NCBI GenBank assembly: GCA_034769895.1
Contig: CM068372.1
Coordinates: 370,159,258 to 370,223,257, forward strand
Length of the DNA stretch: 64,000 nt
From: Magicicada septendecula
Taxonomy: Eukaryota > Arthropoda > Insecta > Hemiptera > Cicadidae
Direction: 5' to 3'
A program made the translations under genes and the position numbers. This document shows, one piece after another, positions 1 through 10,972 of the stretch (the stretch's first letter is position 1; every line of letters starts with the position of its first letter). The notes under the pieces were generated by a model, which ran no database searches, was not told where the DNA came from, and was given only the letters and a program-made list of their open reading frames with translations.

Positions 1-894
1 AACTCAAAATTATTATGAAAATATATAAAAGGGGGTTTTCGTATGAGTGAGTGGATGGGCAATCTGGGTCGCTTTGAGAGATTCATAAATATATTAGAAT
101 AAGTTAAGATGTTAAAATAAATGTTTATGTTATATCTGTTTTAAAGAAAAGAAAGTAGCAGTAATATGTGAATTGAGTTAGAAGGAGGAGTGAGTGGTGT
201 ATTTAAAGAAAGTAAAAAATGCAATTAAATTAGATTTGTTTCAAATGTAAAGCGAGTTGAGTACGTTATTCAGATAACCTGAAGGTCATACTTGTATGTC
301 GCAGTTTCGTGCAACGGACTTTGGCTTAAGAGGTAAGGCATAAAATGAATTAAAATTGTAATAATTAAATGTAATAATAAGTGATTACACAATACTGTAT
401 AGTGGGACTATAGTGAGATGCCTGTATATCATTCCTGAAAATTCCATCAAACCAGAACAGGAGCTTTAGATGGTACTTACCCCCACAAAATAATGCCTAG
501 CACTAATCTCATGCGGTTATAATTAAGGCCTGTGTTTATGAAGGAAATTTTTAGTTGGTAGATTGATATCTGGGAGGCCACTTTGGTAATAAGCATTGGT
601 CCCCTGTGCATGCATAAAGCATTTTTACCTCTTTTGATTAAAAAGCACACACATACACATGGCACATAAGGTACACACAAAAGCCACTTGCACAATTTGG
701 TGTTATAATTGGAGACATTTACTTCTTGGGATTAAGCACAACGGACATTATTTTGTGGCAGAGAGTGGTAACTAGGAGCTGCTCCTGGTGGGCAGGGGGA
801 GGTGGAGCCTTATTTGAAGCTTGGACTCCCAATTTTCCTTAAGCCAAATGAGATATTTAAGATTTAAGATTTCATAAGATAATACAGAATACTA

Positions 895-895
<1 letters not shown>
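1..895. other. AT-rich non-coding sequence, no gene seen
   Basis: No exon or transposon protein could be recognised on either strand. Short open frames here are random. It should lie in the ACSL intron that follows exon d. Confidence 0.5.

Positions 896-957
<62 letters not shown>
896..957. repeat. (AC)n microsatellite
   Basis: An almost pure AC dinucleotide tract of about 60 bp. Confidence 0.97.
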
Positions 958-960
<3 letters not shown>

Positions 961-2394
961 TGCAATGGAACATCACAGAAAAGGGTCTTTGTAGCTATGA
1001 CTACATGCTTTTATACAAATTATGACATTATAGACATGTTGAAAATTGATTTTGTTAAAATTTTGTAAAATAGCTATAAGTTTTGAAATAAGAAAACTGT
1101 TGTATTAACTGTTGTATGTCAAAATGCCCATAAATTTATTTTCTGTCATGTCAAGTGTGAATTTAGTGTGCGAGTGCGCGTGTTATTCGTATTTACATGA
1201 ATAACTCTGGTGTAAATTAATGTATCGAATTGAAACTTGGACAGCTCATACTTCTAAATTTGCGCTATGTTTTCATATGTCAAAGACTCAAAACATATTA
1301 TTTTAATATGTATTTTTTAACAGAATTCACTTTTCTAAAGAATCCTTATCTTCTGAAAGTCATAAAACTTTTAGATAAAATCTATACATGCTTTTGTAGA
1401 CTTCAGCAAAATTGATCAGGACATATGTCTATCTATCTAACCCATCAATCACGTGCTATGGGTTTTAACCAATCGGAGGCTCCAATTTTCATTCAGTTTG
1501 GTCCCTCACGGAAGAAGCTTCGCGCAGTTCAACCTAACAGCTTGGCTTTAACAGACGTTGTCTCTGTGCGAGTTTGTTGTATCAGTGTATGTTCTACATA
1601 AGGGTTACAAGTACTGGGTCTTAGCAACGAGTTGCCCGTTTGCTAGATCGATTGGGTATTAGAACACAAAATAATTTAATTATGAATTAAATAGTGCTAT
1701 CTCGTGATAGTCAAGATTTTTCTGCGTAGGAATAGGTGTATTTGCTGAAATACATCTAGGTGAACGTGAGGACACGTCAAGATACTGGAAGGTGTACGTA
1801 AAACACACCAAAATTGAATTAATAATAGTTAAACCCATTATCGAGCCATGAGATAAATGAGATAAACTATATCGGTGAAACGAAATGCGTGCGTGTGTCG
1901 CGAGAGTTCTATGTGTCATCATTGCAGCGGATCCAGCAGGTGAAGAATATAGCAGTGGAGCAGTTCAACGGTTCGTCAAGGGATTTCATCGAACAAGTAA
2001 AATAAGAAAGAGAAACATTCAAACCATTTTACAGACACTATTTAAATTTAAGAATAAATAATTTATGTTTAAATCACAGACCATATTAAATTTGTTTTTA
2101 AATAAATACCTAACTCCAGATAAAAGACTCTGATATTATTTTGTTGTAATTTACTATGCCTTATATTTGTTTCGTTGCAATATATATATACTATCAATAA
2201 TATCAATCCCATGTTACCATCAACATCTCTGTTACCATTATTGAGTTACCATATGCTAAATTAAAACACTTAATGACAGACTTTTATCACAGATATGGAC
2301 ATCTATTTCATATAGCGCTGAGCTAAGAATGTCATATACACTGTATCATTAAAACATAAATATCGAATATTGACTAATCTGCTTCTTATAAAAA
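958..2394. other. Intronic or intergenic sequence without recognised gene
   Basis: Mostly AT-rich. The stretch 1430-1990 is richer in GC and CpG than its surroundings, but I see no protein homology, tRNA or clear promoter in it. Confidence 0.4.
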
Positions 2395-2395
2395 A

Positions 2396-3480
2396 CTAGC
2401 AGGTACCCGCGTTTCAGCTGCGTTTATTAATTCAACTGCTAGATGTTTTTTAAATAATTTAACAACAGCAAAATAATTTAAACATTATATTTATTAACAC
2501 TTACATCGTATTACTTTCAATGTTTAACATACCGGGTTGGTGGTGGTACAAATAATAGTAAAAAAATATAAAAACCCGATATTATACAAAAAAAAACTAC
2601 TTTTTCATTATAGAGCTTCCAGATAAACTATATTAAGTGTCCTTCCATTTGGAGCTAAGATGTATAGATTGTCTCCATTTCCAACTCTTGAACAACCCAC
2701 ATACAGTTGACCATGGGAGAAGCACAGTTTCCGAAGATCGAGTCCTACAACTTTAAGTGATTGTCCTTGTGTCTTGTTGATGCTCATAGTGAAACTCAAA
2801 CAAACGGGGAACTGCAAACGTCTAAATTGAAACGGTACATCTGAAGGGATGACTGGGATCCGAGGAGTGAATACTACTTTACCCGCGGCATGTCCTGTCA
2901 TGATGGTGGCTTCAATAATATTCGGCATCAGTTTCTTGATTGAGAGTCATGTTCCATTGCAGAGGGAAGGAGGATTCAGATTCCTGAGAAGCATAATCGG
3001 TGCCCCAATCTTTAGCTCCAAGATGTGCGAGGGTACTCCTGGTGGCTCCAAGTTGTTCAAAAACTCTGTCGTGTAGTTGACAGCCTCATCTGTATTACAT
3101 GTTGTGTCGATAGATTTGTAAATTTGTAGAACACCGGGTAATTCTTGTAAAAGTTGCTTATTGATGACGTTGACAGTTTCATTTCTTGGGGCAAGAATCG
3201 CTCTTTAGCACAGCCATGCGTGATCCGTGAAATGCTGTGCCACATTTGGAAACACCGCCTCTTTCAGCTGTTGTTGGGTTGTAACAATTCTTACTATGCT
3301 TTCCATCGCCACATGTCCATCGTGAACATCCGAGATCACAGCACCATTTCCTAGTTGAAGTACATTATTGACAAACTGCTATGCAGAGGGATCACCATTC
3401 AGATGAACTCGCATATTTGTTGACAGTCCAAGTCTTTCAATGCAATTCCAAATGTATGAAGATTTGATGCAGGCTTGCAT
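2396..3480 (-). pseudogene. Helitron fragment: helicase C-terminus and 3' terminus
   Basis: Minus-strand frames at 2608-2928 read as the C-terminal end of a Helitron RepHel (Pif1-type) helicase: MSINKTQGQSLKVVGLDL, then LYVGCSRVG, which are the last helicase motifs. Further upstream (about 2930-3340) other frames give IGAPIMLLRNLNPPSLCNG, an earlier helicase block. A TGA after PPSLCNGT, where an Arg codon (CGA) would fit, is best read as a CpG-decay nonsense mutation, and there are frame changes nearby. Downstream on the same strand the sequence ends GGGTACCTGCTAG followed by T at 2395, matching the CTRR-T end of Helitrons. The Rep domain is absent. It is a dead 3' portion of an autonomous rolling-circle transposon in an ACSL intron. 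Confidence 0.85.
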
Positions 3481-4512
3481 TTCATCTGCATCATTTGAAA
3501 AATCAATTAACTAATAAAATCAAAACCATATTTGAGTTTAATATACTAACCAATCATTTCGCTTTCAAATGAAAATTAAATTATTTAAGCAATTATCTTA
3601 ATTTTTTGTTGTTGTAACTATGGCGGCCGTGGAAATAATTTCGAAATAAATTAAACTAATAATTAAAATTCTAAATTTTGACATCATAATTAATTCTGAA
3701 AAGTTACAATGAAAAAATTGGAACTTCCCATTCAGGCCAACGTACATGATCAGCTGTGCGCGCGCTAAAAATCATGTTTTCCACCAGTTTTTCGCTCATA
3801 ACTCGCGAACGAACGTGAAAATTAAAAATCCGGCTTCGAGGTTCATTCGGACTCCCTTCCGTCCACCTATGTTGAAAATTTCAAATCTCTGCGTGCCGTA
3901 GATTTGGCTGGGCATTGCGCGCGCGTGCACACACACACACACACACACACACAAACACTTCCTTTTATTATTATAGATTAGCAATTTTTTCTTGTTTTCC
4001 AAATCTATAGAAGCAAACAGACTTGATTCGATGGCTGTGTTTTGTTTCATGTCGTCTAAAGCAAACCTAAAATCACAATGGTCATTCATAACATTTTTAA
4101 AATTAATATTAGGCTCAAGATGTTTGTCTTTTACAGTTCAGTAATTAAAAGCTCTAATTTGGTATAACTATAACTATTGGGTATTGTATACTAGGCATAA
4201 TGTGGTTTACAAGATTTAAACTGAACTGATTCTACCATGCACAGATGAATCAATTACATTGTCTTGGCAGTTGTAATAAAAATAAAATGGGTTATTACTT
4301 CTCTGTGGCTCTCTAATGTTGGAGTTGACCACTGTTTGTGTTACATAACACTATTCTGAACATCATGTATAACTAAATGTATGTTCCAAACTAAACAAAA
4401 CATATACTGTACATGGAACAGTTATCTGTATAGTTTATACAACACAAAGTTTTCATTTGATTAAGTCATAAAATTTAATATTAATGGGTTACAAAACTGT
4501 GTTTATACTTAC
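3481..4512. other. Intronic sequence with short (AC)n tract
   Basis: Contains an (AC)n tract at about 3929-3952 preceded by GCGCGCG, and a segment at about 3785-3850 (CATAACTCGCGAACG and flanks) that recalls the repeat families at 62.5 kb and 24.6-39 kb. No coding signal was recognised. Confidence 0.4.
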
Positions 4513-4713
4513 TTCGCAGCATCTCTCAAGCATGTGTGCCAGAGGAAGGAATGAGATCATGACATCATAAGTAGTTGGTTTGTGTTCTCCCAGTTGTAAG
4601 GTAACCGCACAAACACCAGCAACGACATTCTCGTGTGTCAGCATTACTCCTTTTGGGTTGCCAGTTGTACCGGATGTGTAACAAATTGTACACAAGTCCT
4701 TTGGTTGTGGTGG
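4513..4713 (-). CDS. Acsl: Acyl-CoA synthetase long-chain (ACSL1/5/6-like), exon d with AMP-binding P-loop
   Basis: Fourth coding exon, exactly 67 codons, phase 0 at both ends (acceptor AATGCAG ending 4714, donor GAA|GTAAGT at 4512). It holds the ATP/AMP-binding signature [16 protein letters not shown], where the Thr/Ser/Gly-rich loop binds the ATP phosphates, followed by [12 protein letters not shown], the next conserved block of the adenylate-forming superfamily. No exon coding for the next expected block was seen in the remaining 4.5 kb to the left, so the C-terminal half, with the YGXTE and GEXXXRG-type motifs and the hinge, should lie outside the window. No frameshift or stop occurs in any of the four exons, so this looks like a live gene. 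Confidence 0.95.
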
Positions 4714-5539
4714 CTGCATTAGAAACATACAAAAACAGGTAAATTTATATGCTGACGGCACAGTGTTCAACTGCAGAGGGTCTGTTCCTATTTGTTACTT
4801 ACTGTCACAGTTGCTAAAATTAACTTTATAAGAAAAGTAAGATTATGAGAATCAGAAATAAAGCAAAATGTTGAAAATGCATCTTTTTTAGACTATGCCA
4901 TTTGATTGTGTAAATAACGCAGTCATTTTGAATAACCAACAGTTATTTGAACTATAAGAATTTTCAGAATTGCATTATAACAGAAAAGGTAACAAGACAA
5001 GAGAAAGGTAATACAGGTGCCAGTTTTTAATTCTAAATATATGCAGATTCATAGCATACTACAAGTTTCTACTTACAATTTTTAAATAAAAACAGTTTTA
5101 ACCACACAAAGAATTTAAACTTGGGTTTTCAATCAAAACAATTTACCAGGAAATTTAATGAAGCATAAAAGCTTAAACTATTATGGAAATTCTTGTCAAA
5201 CAATTATCAGTTCAGCAAAGTTCTATATCAAAGTTGGAAGATGAAAACAATGACATGTGACTTGACTGAAGTGACTATAAGAAAATCACACCATTCAAAA
5301 TTATCTCATGTTATTAGTTCAGTCAACTGTTTGATCCATCGTCTGAACTAATATTACCAGGTCACACTGTTTATTAACTTAACATCTAAAAATTATTGTA
5401 AAAGAATGTATTTTGTAATTACTTTAAAAGAAATAGTTGAAATTTGTTTTTTGACTATGGTAACTAATTAAACTAATCACATTTTGTAAAAAAAAAAAAT
5501 GTCAACAGGTAACACCTGATACAAAATTGTAACTAATTT

Positions 5540-5625
5540 AAATATAATACTACTGACTCAGAAACTAATTTTTTTTTAATTTATTGGTAAAAAATTAGTA
5601 TTCCGAGTCAGTAGCATTATATTTA
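5540..5625. repeat. Short palindromic element (MITE-like)
   Basis: Two arms of about 35 bp face each other: AATATAATACTACTGACTC and its near-complement GAGTCAGTAGCATTATATT, with an AT-rich loop. Related GAGTCGGTAG/CCGACTCGGAA sequences occur near 11540 and 18950, suggesting a small dispersed family. Confidence 0.6.
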
Positions 5626-5837
5626 ATCAATGGACATGGCATGGATAACAAAATCCATGAAAAATTTTTACTTTAAATGTTTTTATCTAAGATTTTTTCA
5701 TGCAAAATATTGTATTTTTCCATTGTTATTATGTTACTTAAAAATTTAACAGATGATTAAATCAATATGTGCTATTGTAAACTGAAATAAAGTTTTAAAA
5801 TGAATAAATAGTATTTGATTATTATCTTATTGCTCGT

Positions 5838-5937
<100 letters not shown>

Positions 5938-6282
5938 ATTAAAACATCTAATACAGTTACAACAGAGATACAAAGATGCATGTGTCTGTCTTAATTATTG
6001 TTTTGTGGGAACTTAGTTTAATTGGGTTGACTACTTTTTTCTGCTTATGACATAAGACATAAGAGAGCCTTATTTTACAAAATAAGTGTCTCTTTCAGAT
6101 TAGACTTACACCCACAAAAGCAGATCTGTATGCAAAGTTGCTTTTGGTTTTAATACATGGTGTGATCCTCACGTTCTGTGAGAGTCAGACAACTTGCTTT
6201 TCACTTATACTGGGAATAATCACAGTTTTTAAAATATGATTATCAATAAATATCAAACTGAAGATTATGATGTAACTATTAC

Positions 6283-6482
6283 CACTTCTGGCTGATTTTT
6301 TGTTGCACCCAGTCTTTCAATATCATCGAATTTCAGTATTTCAACACCTCTGTTCTTTGCTCTTTGGTTTGTAGCTGGACGTGTTTCTTTGATGCAGATG
6401 AGTTTGCGCAAGCATCTGGGTGCTCTGTCCAGTAGGAGATTACACTTTGCATCATTTTCACACACAACCACTGAAATCTCCA
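6283..6482 (-). CDS. Acsl: Acyl-CoA synthetase long-chain (ACSL1/5/6-like), exon c
   Basis: Third coding exon, 200 nt. The acceptor CTTTTAG ends at 6483 and the donor is GTG|GTAATA at 6282. The split codon G/TG gives Val, so the joined reading is INQ-VEISVVVCEND. The segment is the variable linker between the PLYDTLG block and the P-loop (LLLDRAPRCLRKLICIKET, then EILKFDDIERLG), a poorly conserved part of the family, but its position, length and phase all fit. It ends in phase 0, NQPEV, which joins directly to PPQPKDLCT in exon d. Confidence rests mainly on the two matching phases and on neighbouring exons. Confidence 0.88.
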
Positions 6483-7655
6483 CTAAAAGAGTAACAATAA
6501 AATATTAAATTTGTTGTAAAAGTACGTACTGAAATATTTCTAAATTAAATCAGATAAAAGTACTATGTAAGTTACTGGTAATGATATAAAAGTTATAATC
6601 TTTATATGATATTTTGATAAAGAATTTTGAAATGTCTACTTTACCAATTAAAAGCTGGCACAGAACAGTAGTAGTATTGTTACTACAGCATCATTACGAG
6701 TATACTCAAGTTTAGAGATACCCAAAGTGAAACCGTCTGTAAGATTATGCAGGTTTTTGGATTGATCCTAAGGGGCTTACAAAAATTAAATGCAGTTAAG
6801 TTATTTTTTAAATGTCTAAAAAGAAAACCAATATTCTACAAATAATGTTAAATAGTTTATTATTACTTTCTAATGTTATATGTTTTATTATCTAGAGGTC
6901 TTTTTGCTGTTGATAATCTGAAAATAATGATTTATTAACTTTCCTTAATTTCCTGAAAACTTTTCCTCCTTTCTGGAATAAATCTAAAGGTGGCCAAGAT
7001 ATTTTTGATTTGAACAATACCTTTTACTCTAAAGATAATGGATTTAACTGATTTCATATTTTAACAAAATGTTTAGTAACTCAAAGATGTCACCGTTCAT
7101 ATCAAACACTTCTGCAGTGGAACTGGTACTAGCAGTATTCATTTTGCTCATTTAAACTGATTAAACAGTATATTTAAAACACTTAAAGGACGGCATTTAA
7201 AAATGTTGATTATTAAATGATTAGCATGTAAATGATTACAGACTCCATAATTTATAACATTATGTACACAATTAAAAACGATTTTTAAACACTACAATAG
7301 TAAATAATATGCAGCACACAATGAAAACAAACACAAAGGGGCAGGCAAGAATTCTGTACTAGTCATTGAGGAGAGACATGTCTTTAGACAGAGTTTAAAC
7401 ACATGGTAAGATGTAGTGTGTACAGGCCTCTCTCATTGTCATTAATCACAGCACACCTCACCTCCAACCCTGTTACAAATATTTTCCCAGTAATGCCAAT
7501 CCAAGTAATCCATACACTCATACACAGTTGTCCTTGCACAGCAAGGTACCAAGGCATCATGCTCGCTAGATGTTGTCTAATATTCAACTTCTAAAATTAT
7601 TTGTACACTTAATTCATAAATAAAATATTGTTATTTGAATTAGCAGTCTCTGTAA

Positions 7656-7796
7656 CTCCAACTTTGTCATGCTTATTTCCTAACCTGCTAAATGTCATGT
7701 TCTAGTCAAGGCCTTTCAGTGTTCAGCACTCCAGTGTTTCGGCCTCGCCCAGAACATGACATTTAGCAGGTTAGCAAATAAGCACGATGAAGTTGA
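7656..7796. repeat. Inverted repeat, about 47-bp arms
   Basis: The arms 7656-7703 and 7751-7796 are near-perfect reverse complements (core CCTGCTAAATGTCATGTTCT) around a loop of about 47 bp that contains TTTCGGCC. It lies in the intron between exons b and c. Non-autonomous fold-back or MITE remnant. Confidence 0.7.
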
Positions 7797-8411
7797 AGTC
7801 ATAAATGAAAATTAATTACTTTGTAAACAAATTATTTGAGAAGACACTGTGTACCTTGTCTCCCTTGACACATCATCAGTGGTCAAGTCATAGGCACCGT
7901 CTAATGAATTAGCTGTAAATATTAATGTTTACTAAGGTAACGTTATAAAAGAAACACATGGAAATTCAATTTCTTAGTATTATCTCAGAGGGTACTCTAT
8001 ACATTTTTTTAATGTGCATTGTAGTATGGTTTTAATTTAAAACAATGGTATAAAAATATAGTTATTTTTATGGTTTCAATATAAAATGAGTTCTCTTCCT
8101 TATTACATCTGTTAGTTTCTAACGTACTTTATTCAATAAACTGGCAAACTATAGAATCATATTGTTACACAGAAATAATGATTTTCAATGTGTGTACAAA
8201 ATACTATGGATGATTCAGTAGGAACTGCAATAATTGCAGATTACTTGAATCATTAGATAACTGAATCAGTTATTGAATCAAATTCTGATATCCTGAACAG
8301 ATGGTACTAAACTTATCATTTCTGCTTTACTCAGTTAGCAGCCTGATTGAACCGATTTATGAAATTTAAGTCTAATTCTAATAAACTGCACTTGTTATAC
8401 GCTTTTCTTAC

Positions 8412-8681
8412 CTTGATTGATTATGTACCCGCATGCGTCAGGGCCAAGTGTATCATATAGCGGCACGATAACAAGGGAATAGCAGTATGCACCTTGCTCG
8501 ACTAAGATCCACTCTGGACAGTTCTGACTGTAAATGCCGACATAAGATTGCGAACCAGGTGGGAGGCCCAATGACACCAAACCGGAACCAAAGTTTCGAG
8601 CCCTTAAGAGTGTCTCATTGTAGTGCATCCATTGGTAAGGTCTGTTTGGCGTCTCTCTCCAACCCAAACACGGACCATTGT
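8412..8681 (-). CDS. Acsl: Acyl-CoA synthetase long-chain (ACSL1/5/6-like), exon b
   Basis: Second coding exon. The acceptor TTTTTCTAG lies at 8690-8682 and the donor CAAG|GTAAG at 8411. It begins by completing a split codon: the last A of exon a plus AC gives Asn, making the family signature NNGPCLGWR. The exon carries the start of the AMP-binding fold, including FGSGLVSLG, IYSQNCPEWILVEQG and the well-conserved VIVPLYDTLG segment. PLYDTLG, rather than the TLYATLG of ACSL3/4, places the gene in the ACSL1/5/6 branch. The apparent methionine upstream at about 8709 is intronic read-through and not a start. It ends one base into a codon completed by exon c. Confidence 0.93.
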
Positions 8682-9188
8682 CTAGAAAAAAGAAAATAAT
8701 GTTGGACAAGTTTTATAAATTATGTTCATATGTTAGATGTACACAAACTTTGTACTCTTATTGCTTCACAACAAAAATAGATATTACTCTTGACAAATGT
8801 CACCAACCATCACATACTCTGTGGCGCTTGCCTTCGTAGCTGTACATGGCATATTAAAAAAAATCTCTTACTCTGGTTCTAAAAGTAACTTTTAGTGTGT
8901 TCATGACTTTTTATACAATTCCATTATTATTTTAGAATGTATAAATTTTTAAATTTTCCATCTCTATATTTGTAGGGGAGCAACTAAAAAGCAAATGGAC
9001 AGGAGAAATTCAAGGAGTATAAAGAAGCGATTTTTCGTACTTCCTTCCTAACAATAATTCTGGCTATGTCCAACCAGCTCACTGGTAGTTTTTCATAGTT
9101 TTTTTGAAATTATGTAATACACAATGTAAATATAGTTCATGCAACATTTGTATTTTGTTGTTAAATTTAACTACAATTATATAACATA

Positions 9189-9453
9189 TAATATCTTCAA
9201 ATAAATACTCTACAAGTAGGTTTATTTTCACCTAACACACGTTTCTTTCGGTATCCTCAGAGGTTTGTTTGAATTGTAATTGAATGTTTCGCTTACAACA
9301 CAGTTAACAGATAATTGATTATCCATTAACTATATTGTAAGCGAAACATTCACTTACAATTCAAACAAACCTCTGAGGTTACAGATTAAATTTCTGTGAA
9401 ACGTGTCAGGTGAAAATAAACCTACTTGCTGTGTATTTATTTGAAGATATTAC
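9189..9453. repeat. Fold-back element, about 110-bp arms
   Basis: The left arm (9189-9299) and right arm (9336-9453) are inverted copies with small indels; shared cores include GTAAGCGAAACATTCA and CAAACAAACCTCTGAGG. The loop is about 36 bp. No coding capacity. Confidence 0.8.
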
Positions 9454-9808
9454 ATGGGAGACCTGCAGGAAACTCAACGAGTTACTTACAAAAAAATTAT
9501 ATAACAAAATACATATTCTACTAAACTAATGACTTGGACTAAACAAAATTCAAAGAAATATTAATTCCTTACTCAAAATCAGAAGATTTGAAAAACATGA
9601 CTATATCTGTTGCCAGAAAGTGTTAAAAATGAATTCGATAGGAATCATCTAAAATCATCTAAAAGATTATTGCTTAATTATAAATTTTATTTTATATTCA
9701 TGTTTACCAGTGTCCAAGCCACTTATTTATATATTGACTGAATAAAGTATTTACCTTATTTTGTTTGTCCGTCTGGTGGCTTTATTTCTATCTTCGTTAC
9801 TACTACGC

Positions 9809-9835
9809 GTTTCGGGACATATGTCCCATCCTCAG
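9809..9835 (-). ncRNA. Hammerhead-like motif 1 (candidate)
   Basis: On the minus strand the sequence is CUGAGGA, a self-complementary UGGGACAUAUGUCCC, then GAAAC. This is the conserved order of a hammerhead ribozyme: CUGANGA, stem II, GAAA. A convincing stem III and cleavage triplet were not found. Core similarity only. Confidence 0.4.
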
Positions 9836-10148
9836 GTATTGTCACTGTTATATTCTCAGGTATTATAACATAACTGTTATAAGTTTTTATGTTTTGATAT
9901 TTTAATTAAATGACGACCTCTGCTGAGTGACAATACCTGAGGATGGGACATACGAGGGGGGACCCAAAAGTAACGAGAATTTTTCTCTGGCAGTTGGTAG
10001 AACGCTAGTTCCGACTTCTCCTGCTAGGTGCCTTCACTAGACACCATTTTGTATCAGTTACCCTAGCGGCATTGTTGTGGAAACATTAGCACGGTCAGTG
10101 TGACTATTTTTTGTAAGCGCTGTTTCACGTTTTCGGCGATTTTTTTTA

Positions 10149-10463
10149 ATGGCAGACATTAAATACCAACGTGCTAACATCAGGTTCTGTTTCCTGTTAG
10201 GGAAATCAGCAGCAGAGACTGTTGCAATGCTTCGGACGGTTTATGAGGAGGAAGCTTTGAGCCAGGCAAGGATTTACGAGTGGTTTTCTCGTTTTAAAAG
10301 TGGTCAAATGTCAATTGAAGACGAACCACGACCGGGATGTCCCTCGACTTCCAAAACGGACGAAATCATTGAAAAAATCCGTGTTGCGATCATGTTTGAT
10401 CGTCGTAGAACAATCAATGAATTGGAGGAAATGACTGGAATATCCTGGAGTTCATGCCAATGA
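10149..10463 (+). pseudogene. Mariner transposase N-terminus (truncated)
   Basis: A 104-codon frame starting MADIKYQRANIRFC, with the mariner helix-turn-helix region: VYEEEALSQARIYEWFSRFK, then the GRP-like linker PRPGCPSTSKTDEIIEK, then the second helix-turn-helix (RRTINELEEMTGIS). It stops in frame after ISWSSCQ; downstream ILTEDLKMKRVAAKFVPH continues the homology before the sequence turns back into the inverted arm. The usual DD34D catalytic domain is missing, so no transposase activity can be expected. It could at most encode a DNA-binding fragment. Confidence 0.9.
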
Positions 10464-10534
10464 ATTTTGACTGAAGATCTGAAGATGAAACGTGTTGCAG
10501 CAAAATTCGTTCCGCATGTGCTTTCTTGTCGGCT

Positions 10535-10663
10535 CAAAATCCTTGCCTGGCTCAAAGCTTCCTCCCCATAAGCCGTCCGAAGCATTGCGACAGTTTCTGC
10601 AGCTGATTTCCCTAACAGGAAACAGAACCTGATGTTAGCACGTTGGTATTTAATGTCTGCCAT
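10535..10663 (-). pseudogene. Second, inverted mariner transposase start
   Basis: The minus strand repeats the same protein start (MADIKYQRANIRFCFLLGKS) for about 43 codons, with TAYGEEALSQAR instead of TVYEEEALSQAR. It then runs into the complement of the plus-strand copy. It shows that the element is two inverted copies of one mariner 5' end. Confidence 0.88.
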
Positions 10664-10972
10664 TAAATTAATTTAAAAATCGCCGAAAACGTGAAACAGT
10701 GCTTACAAAAAATAGTCACACTGACCGCGCTAATGTTTCCACAACAATGCCGCTAGGGCAACTGATACAAAATGGTGTCTAGTGAAGGCACCTAGCGGGA
10801 GAAGTCGGAACTAGCGTTCTACCAACTGCCAGAGAAAAATTCTCGTTACTTTTGGGTCCCCCTACATATGTCCCGAAACACGTAGTAGTAATGAAGATAG
10901 AAATAAAGCCACCAGACGGACAAACAAAATAAGATAAATACTTTATTCAGTCAATACATAAATTGTATATAG

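Larger units (their letters stand above)
9953..10862. mobile_element. Inverted (fold-back) mariner derivative
   Basis: A 910-bp element flanked by TA on both sides (9951-9952 and 10863-10864). The terminal repeats read GGGGGACCCAAAAGTAACG inward from both ends. Arms of about 330 bp are inverted copies, each carrying the same mariner 5' UTR and transposase start. The element therefore consists of two mariner 5' ends facing each other around a unique centre (about 10282-10534) and has lost the catalytic domain and its original 3' end. It lies in the long ACSL intron and splits an older fold-back repeat. Confidence 0.88.
9725..10972. repeat. Outer fold-back repeat interrupted by a mariner
   Basis: A unit beginning near ATTGACTGAATAAAGTATTT and running through a TTTCGGGACATATGTCCC segment to CCTCAGGTATTGTCA occurs at 9725-9850. 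It occurs again in inverted orientation split into 9925-9952 and 10863-10972. The split is caused by the mariner at 9953-10862. Each arm encodes a hammerhead-like core. Confidence 0.78.

Noticed and set aside
1-330. Possible LTR relic sharing GCGAGTTGAG with the 18.0 kb segment
   Set aside because: The match is only about 10 bp in AT-rich DNA and no ordered features support it.
2849-3076. Plus-strand 75-codon frame
   Set aside because: Antisense shadow of the Helitron helicase remnant.
7840-7900. CUGAUGA on the minus strand as another hammerhead core
   Set aside because: No GAAA after a pairing stem.
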